Of a DNA stretch of 64,000 nucleotides, positions 17,821-27,260 are shown in pieces; position 1 is the stretch's first letter; each line of letters starts with the position of its first letter. The translations under genes were made by a program, and so were the position numbers. The DNA is from Burkholderiales bacterium (GTDB lineage: Bacteria; Pseudomonadota; Gammaproteobacteria; Burkholderiales; Thiobacteraceae): assembly GCA_023511995.1 (NCBI GenBank), contig JAIMAL010000008.1, positions 1 through 64,000 of the forward strand, given 5' to 3'. Under the pieces are notes generated by a model that was not told the origin of the DNA, did not search any database, and worked only from the letters and a program-made list of their open reading frames with translations.

Positions 17821-18171
17821 TCAGCTTTCGCGGCGGGGGCGCAGCGGCACCACATGGGCCGAGGCGGCCGGCTGCGTCAATGGCGCAGGCTCGCTCAACT
17901 GGCGCACCGACCAGAGGAAGCCGTGGTCGCCATAGACCAGTTCCCACATCATCCTGGAGAGTTTCAGACAAGCCTGCAGGGGATTGTCACAACGCGCCCG
18001 CTCCATGTCGATGCGCCACTGGAAGCGTTGCAGGCGTTCCCGCACGTGGGGCGGGGCCTGGGCGATGAGGGCCTCGATGGCTGCCTGGCGGCGCGACTCG
18101 AAGGCCGCCGGATCACTCTGCGCCAGGCGCATCCACTCATCGAAATCGAAGCGGGAACCACTCTCGCTCAT
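17821..18171 (-). CDS. DUF3135 domain-containing protein
   Basis: A 116-residue cytoplasmic protein, starting MSESGSRFDFDEW after AAGGAG; the open frame upstream has no ribosome-binding site. The N-terminal FDEWMRLAQSDPAAFESRR and the following helical segment (HVRERLQRFQWRIDMER) match DUF3135. Function unknown. Convergent with the EAL-HDOD gene. Confidence 0.82.
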   Translation of the reverse strand: MSESGSRFDFDEWMRLAQSDPAAFESRRQAAIEALIAQAPPHVRERLQRFQWRIDMERARCDNPLQACLKLSRMMWELVYGDHGFLWSVRQLSEPAPLTQPAASAHVVPLRPRRES

Positions 18172-18292
18172 GACGGGTTCTCCTTGGAGGACCTGTCGTC
18201 GATTATGCCTGAGGCTACGCCGCAAAATCCACCAGCCTGGACCTCGCACCCGGCTTTCTGTCTAAAGTGTCATGGTTAGCGCCTCCGCCAGG

Positions 18293-19447
18293 CTAAGGCT
18301 TGTTGCGCCCGTCCCCCTGACGAAAAGGGGCGTGCGCTTGCAGCTCCCCCATCACCTGCGCCACCTGGGCAGCCTCCGCAGTGAGGACGCGGCCGATGAA
18401 GGCGGCGAAATCTCCATCGGCAAACCAGTGGGCCGACCAGGTGAGGCTGGGAACGAACCCCCGCGGCAGCTTGTGCTCCCCGCCCGCGCCGCCTTCGAAA
18501 CGCGCCAGACCCCGTTCGATGCAAAAGGCAATGCCCTGGTAATAGCAGGTTTCGAAATGCAGGCCCGGCACGAATTCGAGACTTCCCCAATAGCGGCCAT
18601 AGAGCGCCTCGCCATCGAAAAGATTGAGTGCCGCGGCAATGGGCTTGTCGCCACGGCGCGCGAGCACGAGCAGGCACGCCTCACCGAGATGCGTGCCCAG
18701 CTCGAGGAAAAACGCCAAGTTGAGATAGGGCGCGCTACCGTGCTCCCGGTAGGTGTGGCGGTAACAGCGGTTGAAGAAATGCCAATCCGCCTCACTGATT
18801 TGGGAGCCAATGCGCCACTCGAAGCGCACGCCGGATTCAAAGAGTCGCCGCCGCTCTTGGCGGATTTTTTTGCGCCGCTCACGGGTGAGGGAGGCGAGAA
18901 AATCATCGAAGCTGGCATACCCGGCATTGTGCCAGTGCAACTGGACACCCTGCCGCAAAAGGAGACCCCCCTGCGCCAGTTCCTCCGCCTGCTGTCGGGT
19001 GGGGAACAGACAATGCCAGGAGGACACCCCCAGCGCGCGCGCCAACGCCAGCGCGCCTTCGAGGAGGCGCTGGCGCGCCGCCGCCTCGCCCAGAAGGCGC
19101 GGGCCCGCCACCGGGGTGAAGGGCACGGCGGAGACCAGCTTGGGGTAGTAGGAGCGGCCCCATCGCGCCGCGAAGGCGCGCGCCCAGGACCAGTCGAAGA
19201 CGAATTCGCCGTAGGAGTCATGCTTGAGATAGAGGGGCAGCGCCGCCTGCAGCCGCCCCTGCCGGCGCAACGCGAGATGCATGGGCAGCCACCCGCTTGC
19301 GCCTCCGACACAGCCGCTCGTCTCCAAAGCACGCAGAAAGGCATGGCGCACAAAGGGCTGGCTGCCTGCCAGCGCATCCCACTGGGATGCCTCCACATCG
19401 GCGAGGGAGTCGAGCTGCTCAAGGGTTGCCGCCGCTTCCTTACTCAT
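18293..19447 (-). CDS. GNAT-fold protein, DUF482/peptidogalycan biosynthesis family
   Basis: A 384-residue protein of the DUF482 family, two tandem acyltransferase-like halves related to FemX-type aminoacyl transferases. Landmarks: WDALAGSQPFVRHAFLRALE near the start, YGEFVFDWSWARAF, FLASLTRERRKKIRQERR and LYGRYWGSLEFVPGLHFE. The start is ATG 19447 (MSKEAAATLEQL) after an AGGAAA site; an in-frame alternative 30 bp upstream adds a Pro/Cys-rich tail without support. Substrate unknown. Divergent from sucC, starts 47 bp apart. Confidence 0.85.
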   Translation of the reverse strand: MSKEAAATLEQLDSLADVEASQWDALAGSQPFVRHAFLRALETSGCVGGASGWLPMHLALRRQGRLQAALPLYLKHDSYGEFVFDWSWARAFAARWGRSYYPKLVSAVPFTPVAGPRLLGEAAARQRLLEGALALARALGVSSWHCLFPTRQQAEELAQGGLLLRQGVQLHWHNAGYASFDDFLASLTRERRKKIRQERRRLFESGVRFEWRIGSQISEADWHFFNRCYRHTYREHGSAPYLNLAFFLELGTHLGEACLLVLARRGDKPIAAALNLFDGEALYGRYWGSLEFVPGLHFETCYYQGIAFCIERGLARFEGGAGGEHKLPRGFVPSLTWSAHWFADGDFAAFIGRVLTAEAAQVAQVMGELQAHAPFRQGDGRNKP

Positions 19448-19494
19448 GGGATTTCCTGGACAATTGGCGCTTCCCACTGCCGGATTGCATGACG

Positions 19495-20655
19495 ATGAAT
19501 CTGCACGAATACCAGGCCAAGGAACTGCTCCGTGAGTATGCCATCCCCACGCCCCGGGGGGTGGTGATCGAAAACACCTTGCATGCCGAAGTCGCCACCA
19601 ATGAACTGGGAGGCACCAGTTGGGTGGTGAAGGCGCAAATCCACGCCGGCGGCCGCGGCAAGGCGGGCGGTGTGCGCATCGTCCACTCGGTGGATGAATT
19701 GCGCCGCGCGGCGGACGAACTTCTGGGCGCGCGCCTCGTCACCCGGCAGAACGCCCCCCAGGGCCAGCCCGTGGCGCGGGTGCTGGTGGAGGAGACCCTG
19801 GCGGTAGCGCGGGAGTTTTATCTTTCCCTGCTCGTCGATCGGGAAAAGGAACGCATCGCCGTCGTCGCCTCAGCCAGCGGCGGCATGGACATCGAGGAGG
19901 TGGCACGGGACAACCCCGCCAGCATCCTGCGTGAGCTCTGCGATCCCCTGCTCGGTCTGCAGGAATTCCAGTGCCGGCATCTCGCCTTCGCCCTGGGACT
20001 TCAGGGGCCTGAGGTGGCGGAGATGACGCGGCTTTTGCGCAATGCCTATCGCCTGTTTGTCAACAACGACCTCTCGCTTCTGGAAATCAATCCGCTGGTG
20101 CTCACGGCAGAGGGCAGGCTGCTGGCGCTGGACTGCAAGATGAGCGTGGACGACAACGCGCTGTGGCGGCGGCCGCGGCTTGCCGATCTGCGTGACCCCA
20201 CCCAGGATGATCCGAAGGAAGCCGCCGCCCACGCGGTGGGGCTCAATTACATTGCTCTCGACGGCAACATCGGCTGCATGGTCAATGGCGCGGGGCTGGC
20301 CATGGCCACCATGGACCTCATCAAGCTGCACGGCGGTGAACCCGCCAATTTCCTCGACGTGGGCGGTAGCGCCACGGCGGAGACTGTGGCCAAGGCCTTC
20401 AAGATCATCCTTTCCGACCCCAAGGTGAAGGCCGTGCTGGTCAACATCTTTGGTGGCATCATGCGCTGCGACATCATCGCCGAGGGCATCATCCAGGCGG
20501 TGAAGGAAGTGGGCGTGAAGGTGCCGGTCATCGTGCGTCTGGAAGGCACCAACGTGGACCTGGGACGCAACCTCCTCGCCCAGTCGGGGCTCACCATCAC
20601 CTCCGCGGCAAGCCTCACCGAAGCGGCGCAGCTTGCCGTGGCTGCGGCCTCCTGA
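19495..20655 (+). CDS. sucC: Succinate-CoA ligase beta subunit
   Basis: A 386-residue ATP-grasp subunit of succinyl-CoA synthetase (succinyl-CoA + NDP + Pi to succinate + CoA + NTP) in the TCA cycle; E. coli SucC is 388. It begins [12 protein letters not shown] and shows the glycine-rich [25 protein letters not shown] and [21 protein letters not shown] 19489, two codons upstream, is also possible. The alpha subunit sucD normally follows in an operon, but the next gene is an MFS transporter on the other strand. It could instead be the beta subunit of a malate-CoA ligase; sequence alone does not separate them here. Confidence 0.9.
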   Translation: MNLHEYQAKELLREYAIPTPRGVVIENTLHAEVATNELGGTSWVVKAQIHAGGRGKAGGVRIVHSVDELRRAADELLGARLVTRQNAPQGQPVARVLVEETLAVAREFYLSLLVDREKERIAVVASASGGMDIEEVARDNPASILRELCDPLLGLQEFQCRHLAFALGLQGPEVAEMTRLLRNAYRLFVNNDLSLLEINPLVLTAEGRLLALDCKMSVDDNALWRRPRLADLRDPTQDDPKEAAAHAVGLNYIALDGNIGCMVNGAGLAMATMDLIKLHGGEPANFLDVGGSATAETVAKAFKIILSDPKVKAVLVNIFGGIMRCDIIAEGIIQAVKEVGVKVPVIVRLEGTNVDLGRNLLAQSGLTITSAASLTEAAQLAVAAAS

Positions 20656-20691
20656 CGCCCTGCTCCCCCATCCCGGGGACCTGATCGCCCC

Positions 20692-21990
20692 TCAACCCGC
20701 GCGCAGGGCCGCGCGACGGCCCCGGTGCACCCGCACGCCGGCGAGGATGACAAGGCCGATCACGAAATAGGCGCCCACCACCAGCATCGCCAGACGGTGA
20801 TCGCCACCGGTGAGCCAGGTGCCCACGCCATAGGTGAGGGGACCGAAGACCGCCGAGAGCTTCACGGCGAAGCCCCACAGACCGAAGAATTCGGCGCGGC
20901 GGCTTGCCGGCGAGAGCAGCCCCACCAGGGCACGGCCCGCCGATTGGCTGGCGCCCATGCACAGGCCGGCGATGTTGGCGGCAAGCCAGAAAAGGAGCGG
21001 GCCGCGCGCGGCATAGGCGAGAACGATCATCAGCAACCAGCCGACGAGGGTGAGGGCCACCGCCGCCACATGGCCGATCCGGTCCTGCAAAGCGCCGAAG
21101 AGCAGCGCCCCCACGGCGGCGGTGATGTTGACGACGAAAATGAGCTCGATGGTCTGCCGCACGCTGAAACCCATGACCTGCTGGGCATAGATGGCGGCCA
21201 GGGCAATTACCGCCTGGATGCCCGCCTGATAAAAGAGCGTGCACAACAGGAAACGGAAAAGATCGCGGAAGCGCCGCGCCTCCTTAAGGGTTTGCAAAAG
21301 ACGCCGGAAGGCCTGCTGCGCCGCGCCGGCGGAGTCGGGCGCAGGGCTTGCCCGCTCGCGCAGAAAGAGAAAAGTGGGCAGGGCGGCGAACCCATACAAC
21401 GCCGCCGTGATGAGGAGGGTGACCGCTACCGCCTCTGCCGGCGGCTTTCCCCGCGCCTGCGCCCAGCCGATGTAGGCAAGGCAGAGGGCGAGACTCACCA
21501 ATCCCCCCAGATAGCCAAGCCCCCAACCCCAGGCAGAGACGCGTCCCACGGCGCGGGGCCGTGCCAATTCCGGCAGAAAGGCGGCGATGAGATTCTCGCC
21601 GGTGCCGTAGAAGAAATTGGACAACACGAGAAACAGCACCGCCGGCGCCAGGCTGCCGGGGCCGGTCAGGGAAAGCAGCGCCGTGAAGACGACACAGCCC
21701 AGGGTGGCCACGGCCAGGAGCAACTTTTTCGCCGCCCGCGCATCGGCATAGGCCCCCACCAGGGGGGCAGTGAGCACGATGAGGAGATAGGAGAAGGACA
21801 ATGCGAGCGTCCACGCCAGCGTGGCCCAGGGCGCGCCGCCGGCGATCACGGAGACGAAGTAGGCATTGAACACCGCCGTGATCACCACCGTGGTGTAGCC
21901 GGAATTGGCGAAGTCGTACAACGCCCACGCCCAAACCTCCCGGGGCATCACACCGGAATTGAGCAGGGCGGAAGCGGACGTCTTCTTCAT
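20692..21990 (-). CDS. MFS transporter, Atg22/UMF1-like
   Basis: A 432-residue major facilitator with about 12 TM helices. The N-terminus WAWALYDFANSGYTTVVITA is diagnostic of the UMF1/Atg22-like group. The helix 2-3 loop carries GAYADARAAKKL and the central loop is basic. Substrate unknown; yeast Atg22 exports vacuolar amino acids. ATG 21990 is preferred over the in-frame TTG at 21999. Divergent from the exporter operon at 22098. Confidence 0.87.
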   Translation of the reverse strand: MKKTSASALLNSGVMPREVWAWALYDFANSGYTTVVITAVFNAYFVSVIAGGAPWATLAWTLALSFSYLLIVLTAPLVGAYADARAAKKLLLAVATLGCVVFTALLSLTGPGSLAPAVLFLVLSNFFYGTGENLIAAFLPELARPRAVGRVSAWGWGLGYLGGLVSLALCLAYIGWAQARGKPPAEAVAVTLLITAALYGFAALPTFLFLRERASPAPDSAGAAQQAFRRLLQTLKEARRFRDLFRFLLCTLFYQAGIQAVIALAAIYAQQVMGFSVRQTIELIFVVNITAAVGALLFGALQDRIGHVAAVALTLVGWLLMIVLAYAARGPLLFWLAANIAGLCMGASQSAGRALVGLLSPASRRAEFFGLWGFAVKLSAVFGPLTYGVGTWLTGGDHRLAMLVVGAYFVIGLVILAGVRVHRGRRAALRAG

Positions 21991-22097
21991 GGGTGACAAG
22001 CATAGCGGAAGCCCGCTTTCTGTCGTGGCTTTTTGTCTGCGGTTTACCGTGCCGGTGGGAACGGTTACCCTTCACGGTTGCCCCAGGAAAAGCGGAC

Positions 22098-23297
22098 ATG
22101 AACGACACCGATCTTTCGCGCCTCAACATCGACCGCGATCTGCCCCTGCGGCGGCGCCGGCGCTGGCCTTATCTCCTTGCCGCCGTGGCGATGACCGCCG
22201 CGCTGCTGGCGTGGGCCTGGTTCACCCAGCGCGCCGTGGCCGTGGAAACCACCACCGTGACGCTGGCCTATCCGTCCCAGGCGCTTGCCTTGTTCAACGC
22301 CACCGGCTACGTCACCCCCGCGCGCAAGGCCGCCGTGGCCTCCAAGGCCTCCGGTCGGCTGGAATGGCTGGGGGTGACCGAAGGCAGCCGGGTGCGCGCC
22401 GGGGAGATCATCGCCCGCCTGGAAAGCCAGGACATCGCCGCCCAACTGCGGCAGGCGCAAGCCAATGTCGAGGTTGCCCTGGCCCAGCGGGAACAGGCCG
22501 CCGCCGAATGGCGCGATGCCCAGCAGGCCGCGCGCCGGGCGCGGGAGCTTGCCCAGCGCAATTTCATCTCCGCCTCGGCGTTGGATACGGCGGCGGCGCG
22601 GGAAGAGCGGGCGCGGGCGGCGCTTGCCGCCGCCGAAGCCGCGGTGGCCGCGGCGCAGGCGCAGGCGGCGAACGTGCGCGTGCTCCTCGACTACACCGCC
22701 ATCCGCGCCCCCTTCGACGGCATCGTGCTCACCAAGCATGCCAATGTGGGGGACGTCATCACCCCCTTCACCTCCGCCCTGGAAACCAAGGGGGCGGTGG
22801 TCACCCTCGCCGACATGTCCACCCTGGAAGTGGAGGCGGACGTTTCGGAATCGAATCTGTCCCGGCTGCGGCCCGGTCAGCCCTGTGAAATCCAGCTCGA
22901 TGCCATTCCCGACGTGCGTTTTTCCGGACGGGTGGCGCGGATCGTGCCCACGGTGGACCGCACCAAGGCCACCGTGCTGGTGAAGGTGGCCTTCGATGCC
23001 CTCGATCCCCGGGTATTGCCGGACATGGCGGCCAAGGTGGCCTTCCTCGCGCGGCCCCTCCAGGAGGCGGAACGCCAGGCGCAACCCGCGCTGCCGGCGG
23101 GCGCCGTGGTGCGGCGCGACAAAGGCACCGTGGTGCTGCGGGTGAAAGCCGGGCGCGTCGAGGAAGTGCCGGTGGTGCTGGGGGAGCCCATCGGCGATCT
23201 GGTGGTGGTGAAAAGTGGCGTGTCGCCGGGCGATACGGTGGTCCTCAACCCCGGGGATTTGCGCGATGGCCGCCGCGTGCGCACGGCCAGGCCTTGA
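22098..23297 (+). CDS. Periplasmic adaptor (membrane fusion) protein of an ABC exporter
   Basis: A 399-residue HlyD/MacA-type adaptor. One N-terminal TM helix (about residues 20-38, YLLAAVAMTAALLAWAWF), a lipoyl half-motif (ATGYVTPARKAAVASKASGR), a long Ala/Glu/Arg helical hairpin (residues 115-190) and beta-barrel segments (VRLLDYTAI-type strand, then AIRAPFDGIVLTKHANVGD). The start is ATG 22098 after CAGGAAA; the upstream in-frame extension lies opposite the MFS promoter region. It leads a four-gene operon with an ATPase and two permeases, so it probably bridges them to an outer-membrane channel such as TolC. Confidence 0.88.
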   Translation: MNDTDLSRLNIDRDLPLRRRRRWPYLLAAVAMTAALLAWAWFTQRAVAVETTTVTLAYPSQALALFNATGYVTPARKAAVASKASGRLEWLGVTEGSRVRAGEIIARLESQDIAAQLRQAQANVEVALAQREQAAAEWRDAQQAARRARELAQRNFISASALDTAAAREERARAALAAAEAAVAAAQAQAANVRVLLDYTAIRAPFDGIVLTKHANVGDVITPFTSALETKGAVVTLADMSTLEVEADVSESNLSRLRPGQPCEIQLDAIPDVRFSGRVARIVPTVDRTKATVLVKVAFDALDPRVLPDMAAKVAFLARPLQEAERQAQPALPAGAVVRRDKGTVVLRVKAGRVEEVPVVLGEPIGDLVVVKSGVSPGDTVVLNPGDLRDGRRVRTARP

Positions 23298-23298
23298 C

Positions 23299-23997
23299 AT
23301 GGCGCTTGTTGTCATCCGCCATCTGCGCAAATCCTACCGGCGGGGCGCCCAGATCGTGCCGGTGCTAGAGGACATCAGCTTCGACATCGAGGAGGGCGAA
23401 TTCCTCGGCCTGATGGGCCCTTCCGGTTCCGGCAAGACCACCCTGCTCAATCTCATCGCCGGCATCGACAAACCGGACTCGGGCCTGCTTCAGGTGGGTG
23501 GCGTCGACATCACGCAGCTGGATGAGCCTTCCCTGGCCGCCTGGCGCGCCCGCCACGTGGGCTTCATCTTCCAGTTCTACAATCTGATGCCCGTCCTCAC
23601 CGCACTGGAGAACGTGGAGCTGCCGCTCCTCCTCACCGGCCTTTCCCGCCGGGAGCGGCGCGCCCGGGCGGAACTCGCCCTGTCCATGGTGGGACTTGCC
23701 GACCGCATGGACCACTACCCCGGGGAACTGTCGGGGGGCCAGCAACAGCGGGTGGCCATTGCCCGCGCCATCATCACCGACCCCACCCTGATCGTCGCCG
23801 ATGAGCCCACCGGCGACCTCGACCGGGCCTCGGCGCGGGATGTCCTCGATCTCCTGGATCGCCTCAACCAGGAGCTCCACAAAACCATCATCATGGTCAC
23901 CCACGATCCCAAGGCGGCGGAACGCGCCCACCGTCTGCGCCATCTGGACAAGGGCGTGCTCACCGACGAGGCCCCCGCCACCGACACCCTGCCCTGA
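23299..23997 (+). CDS. ABC transporter ATPase, MacB/LolD family
   Basis: A 232-residue ATPase with Walker A GPSGSGKTTLLN, Q-loop FIFQFYNLMP, signature LSGGQQQRVAIARA, Walker B LIVADEPTGDLD and H-loop VTHDPKAAE, all intact. The DEPTGDLD box and length place it in the MacB/LolD/FtsE group, which powers extracytoplasmic mechanotransmission. ATG 23299 immediately follows the adaptor stop. It would energise the two FtsX-like permeases downstream. Confidence 0.93.
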   Translation: MALVVIRHLRKSYRRGAQIVPVLEDISFDIEEGEFLGLMGPSGSGKTTLLNLIAGIDKPDSGLLQVGGVDITQLDEPSLAAWRARHVGFIFQFYNLMPVLTALENVELPLLLTGLSRRERRARAELALSMVGLADRMDHYPGELSGGQQQRVAIARAIITDPTLIVADEPTGDLDRASARDVLDLLDRLNQELHKTIIMVTHDPKAAERAHRLRHLDKGVLTDEAPATDTLP

Positions 23998-24117
23998 AAT
24001 GACCCGCCTACCCGATGCGGCTGCGCCAAAACCCCCTGTTGCCCCCGCTGGCCGGGCCGGCGGTTGCGCGACGGGAGGTCTTTCCTTCCCGGAAGCTTAA
24101 CGCGCCCGGGCCACGCC

Positions 24118-25272
24118 ATGCTCTTCCGGCTGATCCTCAAAAACGTCTTCCGCCACCGCTTGCGCACCGCGCTCACACTCCTTGGCGTGACCATCGCCGT
24201 GCTCGCCTTTGGGCTCCTGCAGACCGTGGTGGGGGCCTGGTATGCGGGCGCCGAGGCCACCTCACGCACGCGCCTCGTGACCCGCAACGCCATTTCGCTG
24301 GTGTTTCCCCTGCCCTTGTCCTACCAGCAGAAAATCCGCGCCATACCCGGTGTGACCCAGGTCTCCCATTCCAACTGGTTTGGCGGCATCTATGGGAGCG
24401 AACGCAATTTCTTCCCCCAGTTCGCCGTGGAGGCGGAAAGCTACTTCCGTCTCTATCCGGAATTCCGCTTAAGCGGGGAGGAGATGCAAGCCTTCCTCCG
24501 TGACCGGCAGGGTGCCGTGGTTGGTCGCAAACTGGCCCAGCGCTTCGGCTGGAAGATGGGCGATATCGTCACCCTGCGCGGCACCATCTGGCCCGGCACC
24601 TGGCGCTTCGTCATCCGCGGCATTTACCGGGGTGCGGAAGCCACCACCGACGAGGGGCTGTTTTTCTTCCATTGGGATTACCTCAACGAAGTGGCGAAAC
24701 GCCAGTACCCCCGACGCGCCAACACAGTGGGGGTGTTCATCGTCGGCATCAGTGATGCGGGACGGGCGGCGGCCCTCTCCTCGGCAGTGGACGAACTGTT
24801 CCGCAATTCCCTGGCGGAGACGCGCACGGAAACGGAAAAGGCTTTCCAGCTTTCCTTCGTCTCCATGACCGAGGCCATTCTCCTCGCCATCCAGGTCGTC
24901 TCCTACGTGGTGATCCTCATCATCCTCGCGGTGATGGCCAACACCATGGCGATGACGGCGCGGGAACGCCTGGCCGAATACGCCACCCTCAAGGCCCTGG
25001 GTTTTGGCCCCGACTTCGTGCGCCTTTTGGTCTATGGGGAATCCCTGGCCATCGCCACCCTTGGGGGTGCGCTGGGCATTGCCCTCACCTTCCCCGCCGC
25101 CTACGCCTTTGGCGGGCAACTGGCCAGTCTCTTCCCCGTCTTCCGCATCCAGCCGGCCACCCTTTGGCTGCAGGCCGCTGCCGCCATCGCCGTGGGTGTG
25201 GCGGCGGCCGCGGTGCCGGCGGAGAAGGGGGCGCGGGTCAACATCGTGGCCGGTTTGCGGAGCATTGCCTGA
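24118..25272 (+). CDS. ABC transporter permease 1, FtsX/MacB-like
   Basis: A 384-residue permease with one TM helix near the N-terminus (LRTALTLLGVTIAVLAFGLL), a periplasmic domain of about 220 residues and three C-terminal TM helices (VVSYVVILIILAVMANTMAM onward), the FtsX-fold layout. ATARERLAEYATLKALGFG-like coupling sequence is present after the second helix. It starts 120 bp after the ATPase; this gap contains no obvious promoter. The ATGA-type overlap with permease 2 indicates obligate co-expression. Confidence 0.9.
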   Translation: MLFRLILKNVFRHRLRTALTLLGVTIAVLAFGLLQTVVGAWYAGAEATSRTRLVTRNAISLVFPLPLSYQQKIRAIPGVTQVSHSNWFGGIYGSERNFFPQFAVEAESYFRLYPEFRLSGEEMQAFLRDRQGAVVGRKLAQRFGWKMGDIVTLRGTIWPGTWRFVIRGIYRGAEATTDEGLFFFHWDYLNEVAKRQYPRRANTVGVFIVGISDAGRAAALSSAVDELFRNSLAETRTETEKAFQLSFVSMTEAILLAIQVVSYVVILIILAVMANTMAMTARERLAEYATLKALGFGPDFVRLLVYGESLAIATLGGALGIALTFPAAYAFGGQLASLFPVFRIQPATLWLQAAAAIAVGVAAAAVPAEKGARVNIVAGLRSIA

Positions 25273-26447
25273 TGTCGCTCACCGGTGTGCCCTTCCCCTA
25301 TGTGGCGCGCAATCTCGTCACGCGGCGCATGACCACGCTGCTCACCGCAGGGGGCATGGCGCTGGTGGTCTTCGTCTTCGCCACCGTGCTCATGCTGAGC
25401 GAAGGCCTGCGCGCGGCGCTGGTGCAAAGCGGCGCGCCCGACAACGCCGTGGTGATCCGGCGTGGTGCCCAGACCGAAGTGCAAAGCGGTATCGAGCGCG
25501 CCCAGGCGGCCATCATCGAAAGTCAGCCGGAAGTGGCCTTCGATGCCGCGGGCCGGCGACTGGTGTCCAAAGAGGTGGTGGTGTTGATCAGCCTGCGCAA
25601 GCGGGAGTCCGGAGGACCAGCCAACGTCACCATCCGCGGCGTTGGGCCCCAGGGCCTGGCCCTGCGCCCCCAGGTGAGACTCACGGCGGGCCGCATGTTC
25701 CGGCCGGGTGCGTCCGAAATCATCGCCGGCAGCAGCGTGGCGCGCCGTTTCCAGGGTGCGGGAATCAATGAGACCGTCCGCTTCGGCCAGCGGGAATGGC
25801 GGGTGGTGGGGATCTTCGAGGCCGGTGGCAGCGCCTTCGATTCCGAAATCTGGGGCGATGGGGAACAGCTCATGCAGGCCTTCCGTCGCCCGGTCTATTC
25901 CTCGGTGGTGGTGAAGCTCGCCGATCCCACACGGTTTGCTGCTTTCCGCACCCGCCTGGAGACGGACCCCCGCCTGACGGTGGAAAGCAAGCCGGAGACC
26001 CGTTTTTACGCCGACCAGTCGGAGGTGCTGGCGCGCTTCATCGAAATCCTGGGACTGGCGCTTGCGGTGATCTTTTCCCTGGGCGCCACCATCGGCGCCA
26101 TGATCACCATGTACGCTGCCGTCGCCAACCGCATCACCGAAATCGGCACCCTGCGCGCCTTGGGCTTCACCCGCCGGCACGTCCTCATCGCATTTCTCGC
26201 CGAGTCCCTGCTGCTGGCGCTTTCCGGCGGGGTGGTGGGCGTGGTGGCGGCTGCGTTCATGCAGTTCTTCACCCTCTCCACCATGAACTGGCAGACCTTC
26301 TCCGAGGTCGCCTTCGGCTTCCGCCTGACGCCGGGCATCGTGCTCGCCTCCCTGGGTTTCGCCGCCCTCATGGGGGTGGTGGGCGGCTTCCTGCCGGCGC
26401 TGCGCGCCGCGCGCCTCAGCATCGTGGCTGCCCTACGCGCCGCCTGA
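25272..26447 (+). CDS. ABC transporter permease 2, FtsX/MacB-like
   Basis: A 391-residue second permease; its ATG overlaps the stop of permease 1 by one base. Same 1 + 3 TM layout (LTAGGMALVVFVFATVLML; LALAVIFSLGATIGAMITMY) with the coupling sequence NRITEIGTLRALGFTRRHVL. The periplasmic domain differs from permease 1, so the transporter is a heterodimer, as in LolCDE, but with a dedicated adaptor as in MacAB or DevBCA. Substrate unknown. Confidence 0.9.
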   Translation: MSLTGVPFPYVARNLVTRRMTTLLTAGGMALVVFVFATVLMLSEGLRAALVQSGAPDNAVVIRRGAQTEVQSGIERAQAAIIESQPEVAFDAAGRRLVSKEVVVLISLRKRESGGPANVTIRGVGPQGLALRPQVRLTAGRMFRPGASEIIAGSSVARRFQGAGINETVRFGQREWRVVGIFEAGGSAFDSEIWGDGEQLMQAFRRPVYSSVVVKLADPTRFAAFRTRLETDPRLTVESKPETRFYADQSEVLARFIEILGLALAVIFSLGATIGAMITMYAAVANRITEIGTLRALGFTRRHVLIAFLAESLLLALSGGVVGVVAAAFMQFFTLSTMNWQTFSEVAFGFRLTPGIVLASLGFAALMGVVGGFLPALRAARLSIVAALRAA

Positions 26448-26786
26448 TCAAGGACCCCAGGCGGCCCGCACCTCCGCCTCCGCCCGTTGCACCCGCTGAC
26501 GGGCCTCCTTGAGCGCCCGCCGTTGGGCTTCGGCCGCCTCCTCGAGTCTCTGCCTCTGTCTCCGTGCCTCCTCCAACTCGCGGCCCAGGGTTTCCTCGCG
26601 CTGCTTCGCCTCCGCGAGTTCCTGTTGGGCAAGCTGATACGCCCGTTCGGCCTGCGCCGCCTCTTTGCGCGCCATCTCCAGCCGCAACTGGGCCGCCCGC
26701 GCCGCCGCCTCGGCAAGGGGGCGCTCCGCCATCGCCACCGCGGGCAACAGGAAGGCGAGTAACAACAGACGTTCAACGCGCCCCAT
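26448..26786 (-). CDS. Secreted coiled-coil protein (112 aa)
   Basis: Signal peptide (VERLLLLAFLLPAVAMA, cleavage near residue 20) followed by one continuous Ala/Glu/Arg/Gln coiled coil (RAAQLRLEMARKEAAQAERA to the end). Start ATG 26786 overlaps the upstream gene by 14 bp, so the two are co-translated. Its stop abuts that of permease 2 on the other strand. No family recognised; possibly a small periplasmic scaffold. Confidence 0.65.
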   Translation of the reverse strand: MGRVERLLLLAFLLPAVAMAERPLAEAAARAAQLRLEMARKEAAQAERAYQLAQQELAEAKQREETLGRELEEARRQRQRLEEAAEAQRRALKEARQRVQRAEAEVRAAWGP

Positions 26787-27138
26787 AACCGAAGCTTCCC
26801 TGCCACTCGCCGTCGCGGTAATCAATGGCAAGCCAGTCCGGTGTGTAGGCTTCGGCGTGCACGATGTCCACCTCGGCAAGCGGCGGCGGCCCATCGGCCA
26901 CCTTCGCCCCACAGGCACGGCTCACCACCGGACGGAAGCGCACGTGGAGTTTCTCCGCCGCCACCTCACCCGCCGCCCCTTCCCCAAGCTCGCGGAAGTG
27001 CACCCGCTTGCGGATGAGGCAACTGAAATAAAGTTCCATCTCCGCCAACAGCGGCTGCTGGCGCGCGGCGAGTGCGATCTGCGCCCGGGGCGTGAGATGG
27101 AGGGTGATGGATTTTCCGTTCACGGTCACCGTGGGCAT
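26773..27138 (-). CDS. Conserved hypothetical protein (121 aa)
   Basis: Starts MPTVTVNGKSITLHLTPRAQ after GGAGG at 7 bp; an in-frame start 18 bp upstream precedes that site. It has two cysteines (YFSCLIRKRV and SRACGAKV) and a C-terminal ETC-like beta segment (YTPDWLAIDYRDGEWQGSFG). No signal peptide. First gene of a two-gene operon with the secreted coiled-coil protein. Not recognised. Confidence 0.65.
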   Translation of the reverse strand: MPTVTVNGKSITLHLTPRAQIALAARQQPLLAEMELYFSCLIRKRVHFRELGEGAAGEVAAEKLHVRFRPVVSRACGAKVADGPPPLAEVDIVHAEAYTPDWLAIDYRDGEWQGSFGYGAR

Positions 27139-27260
27139 GGATGTCCTCCGCAGCAATGCAGGATTATTCCTCCCTTTACCTCACCCCTGTCAACCGCAGC
27201 GGGGATGCAGCGTTTTTCCTTTTTGTCCGCGACGGTTCCCACTCACACACGGAGGTCAGC

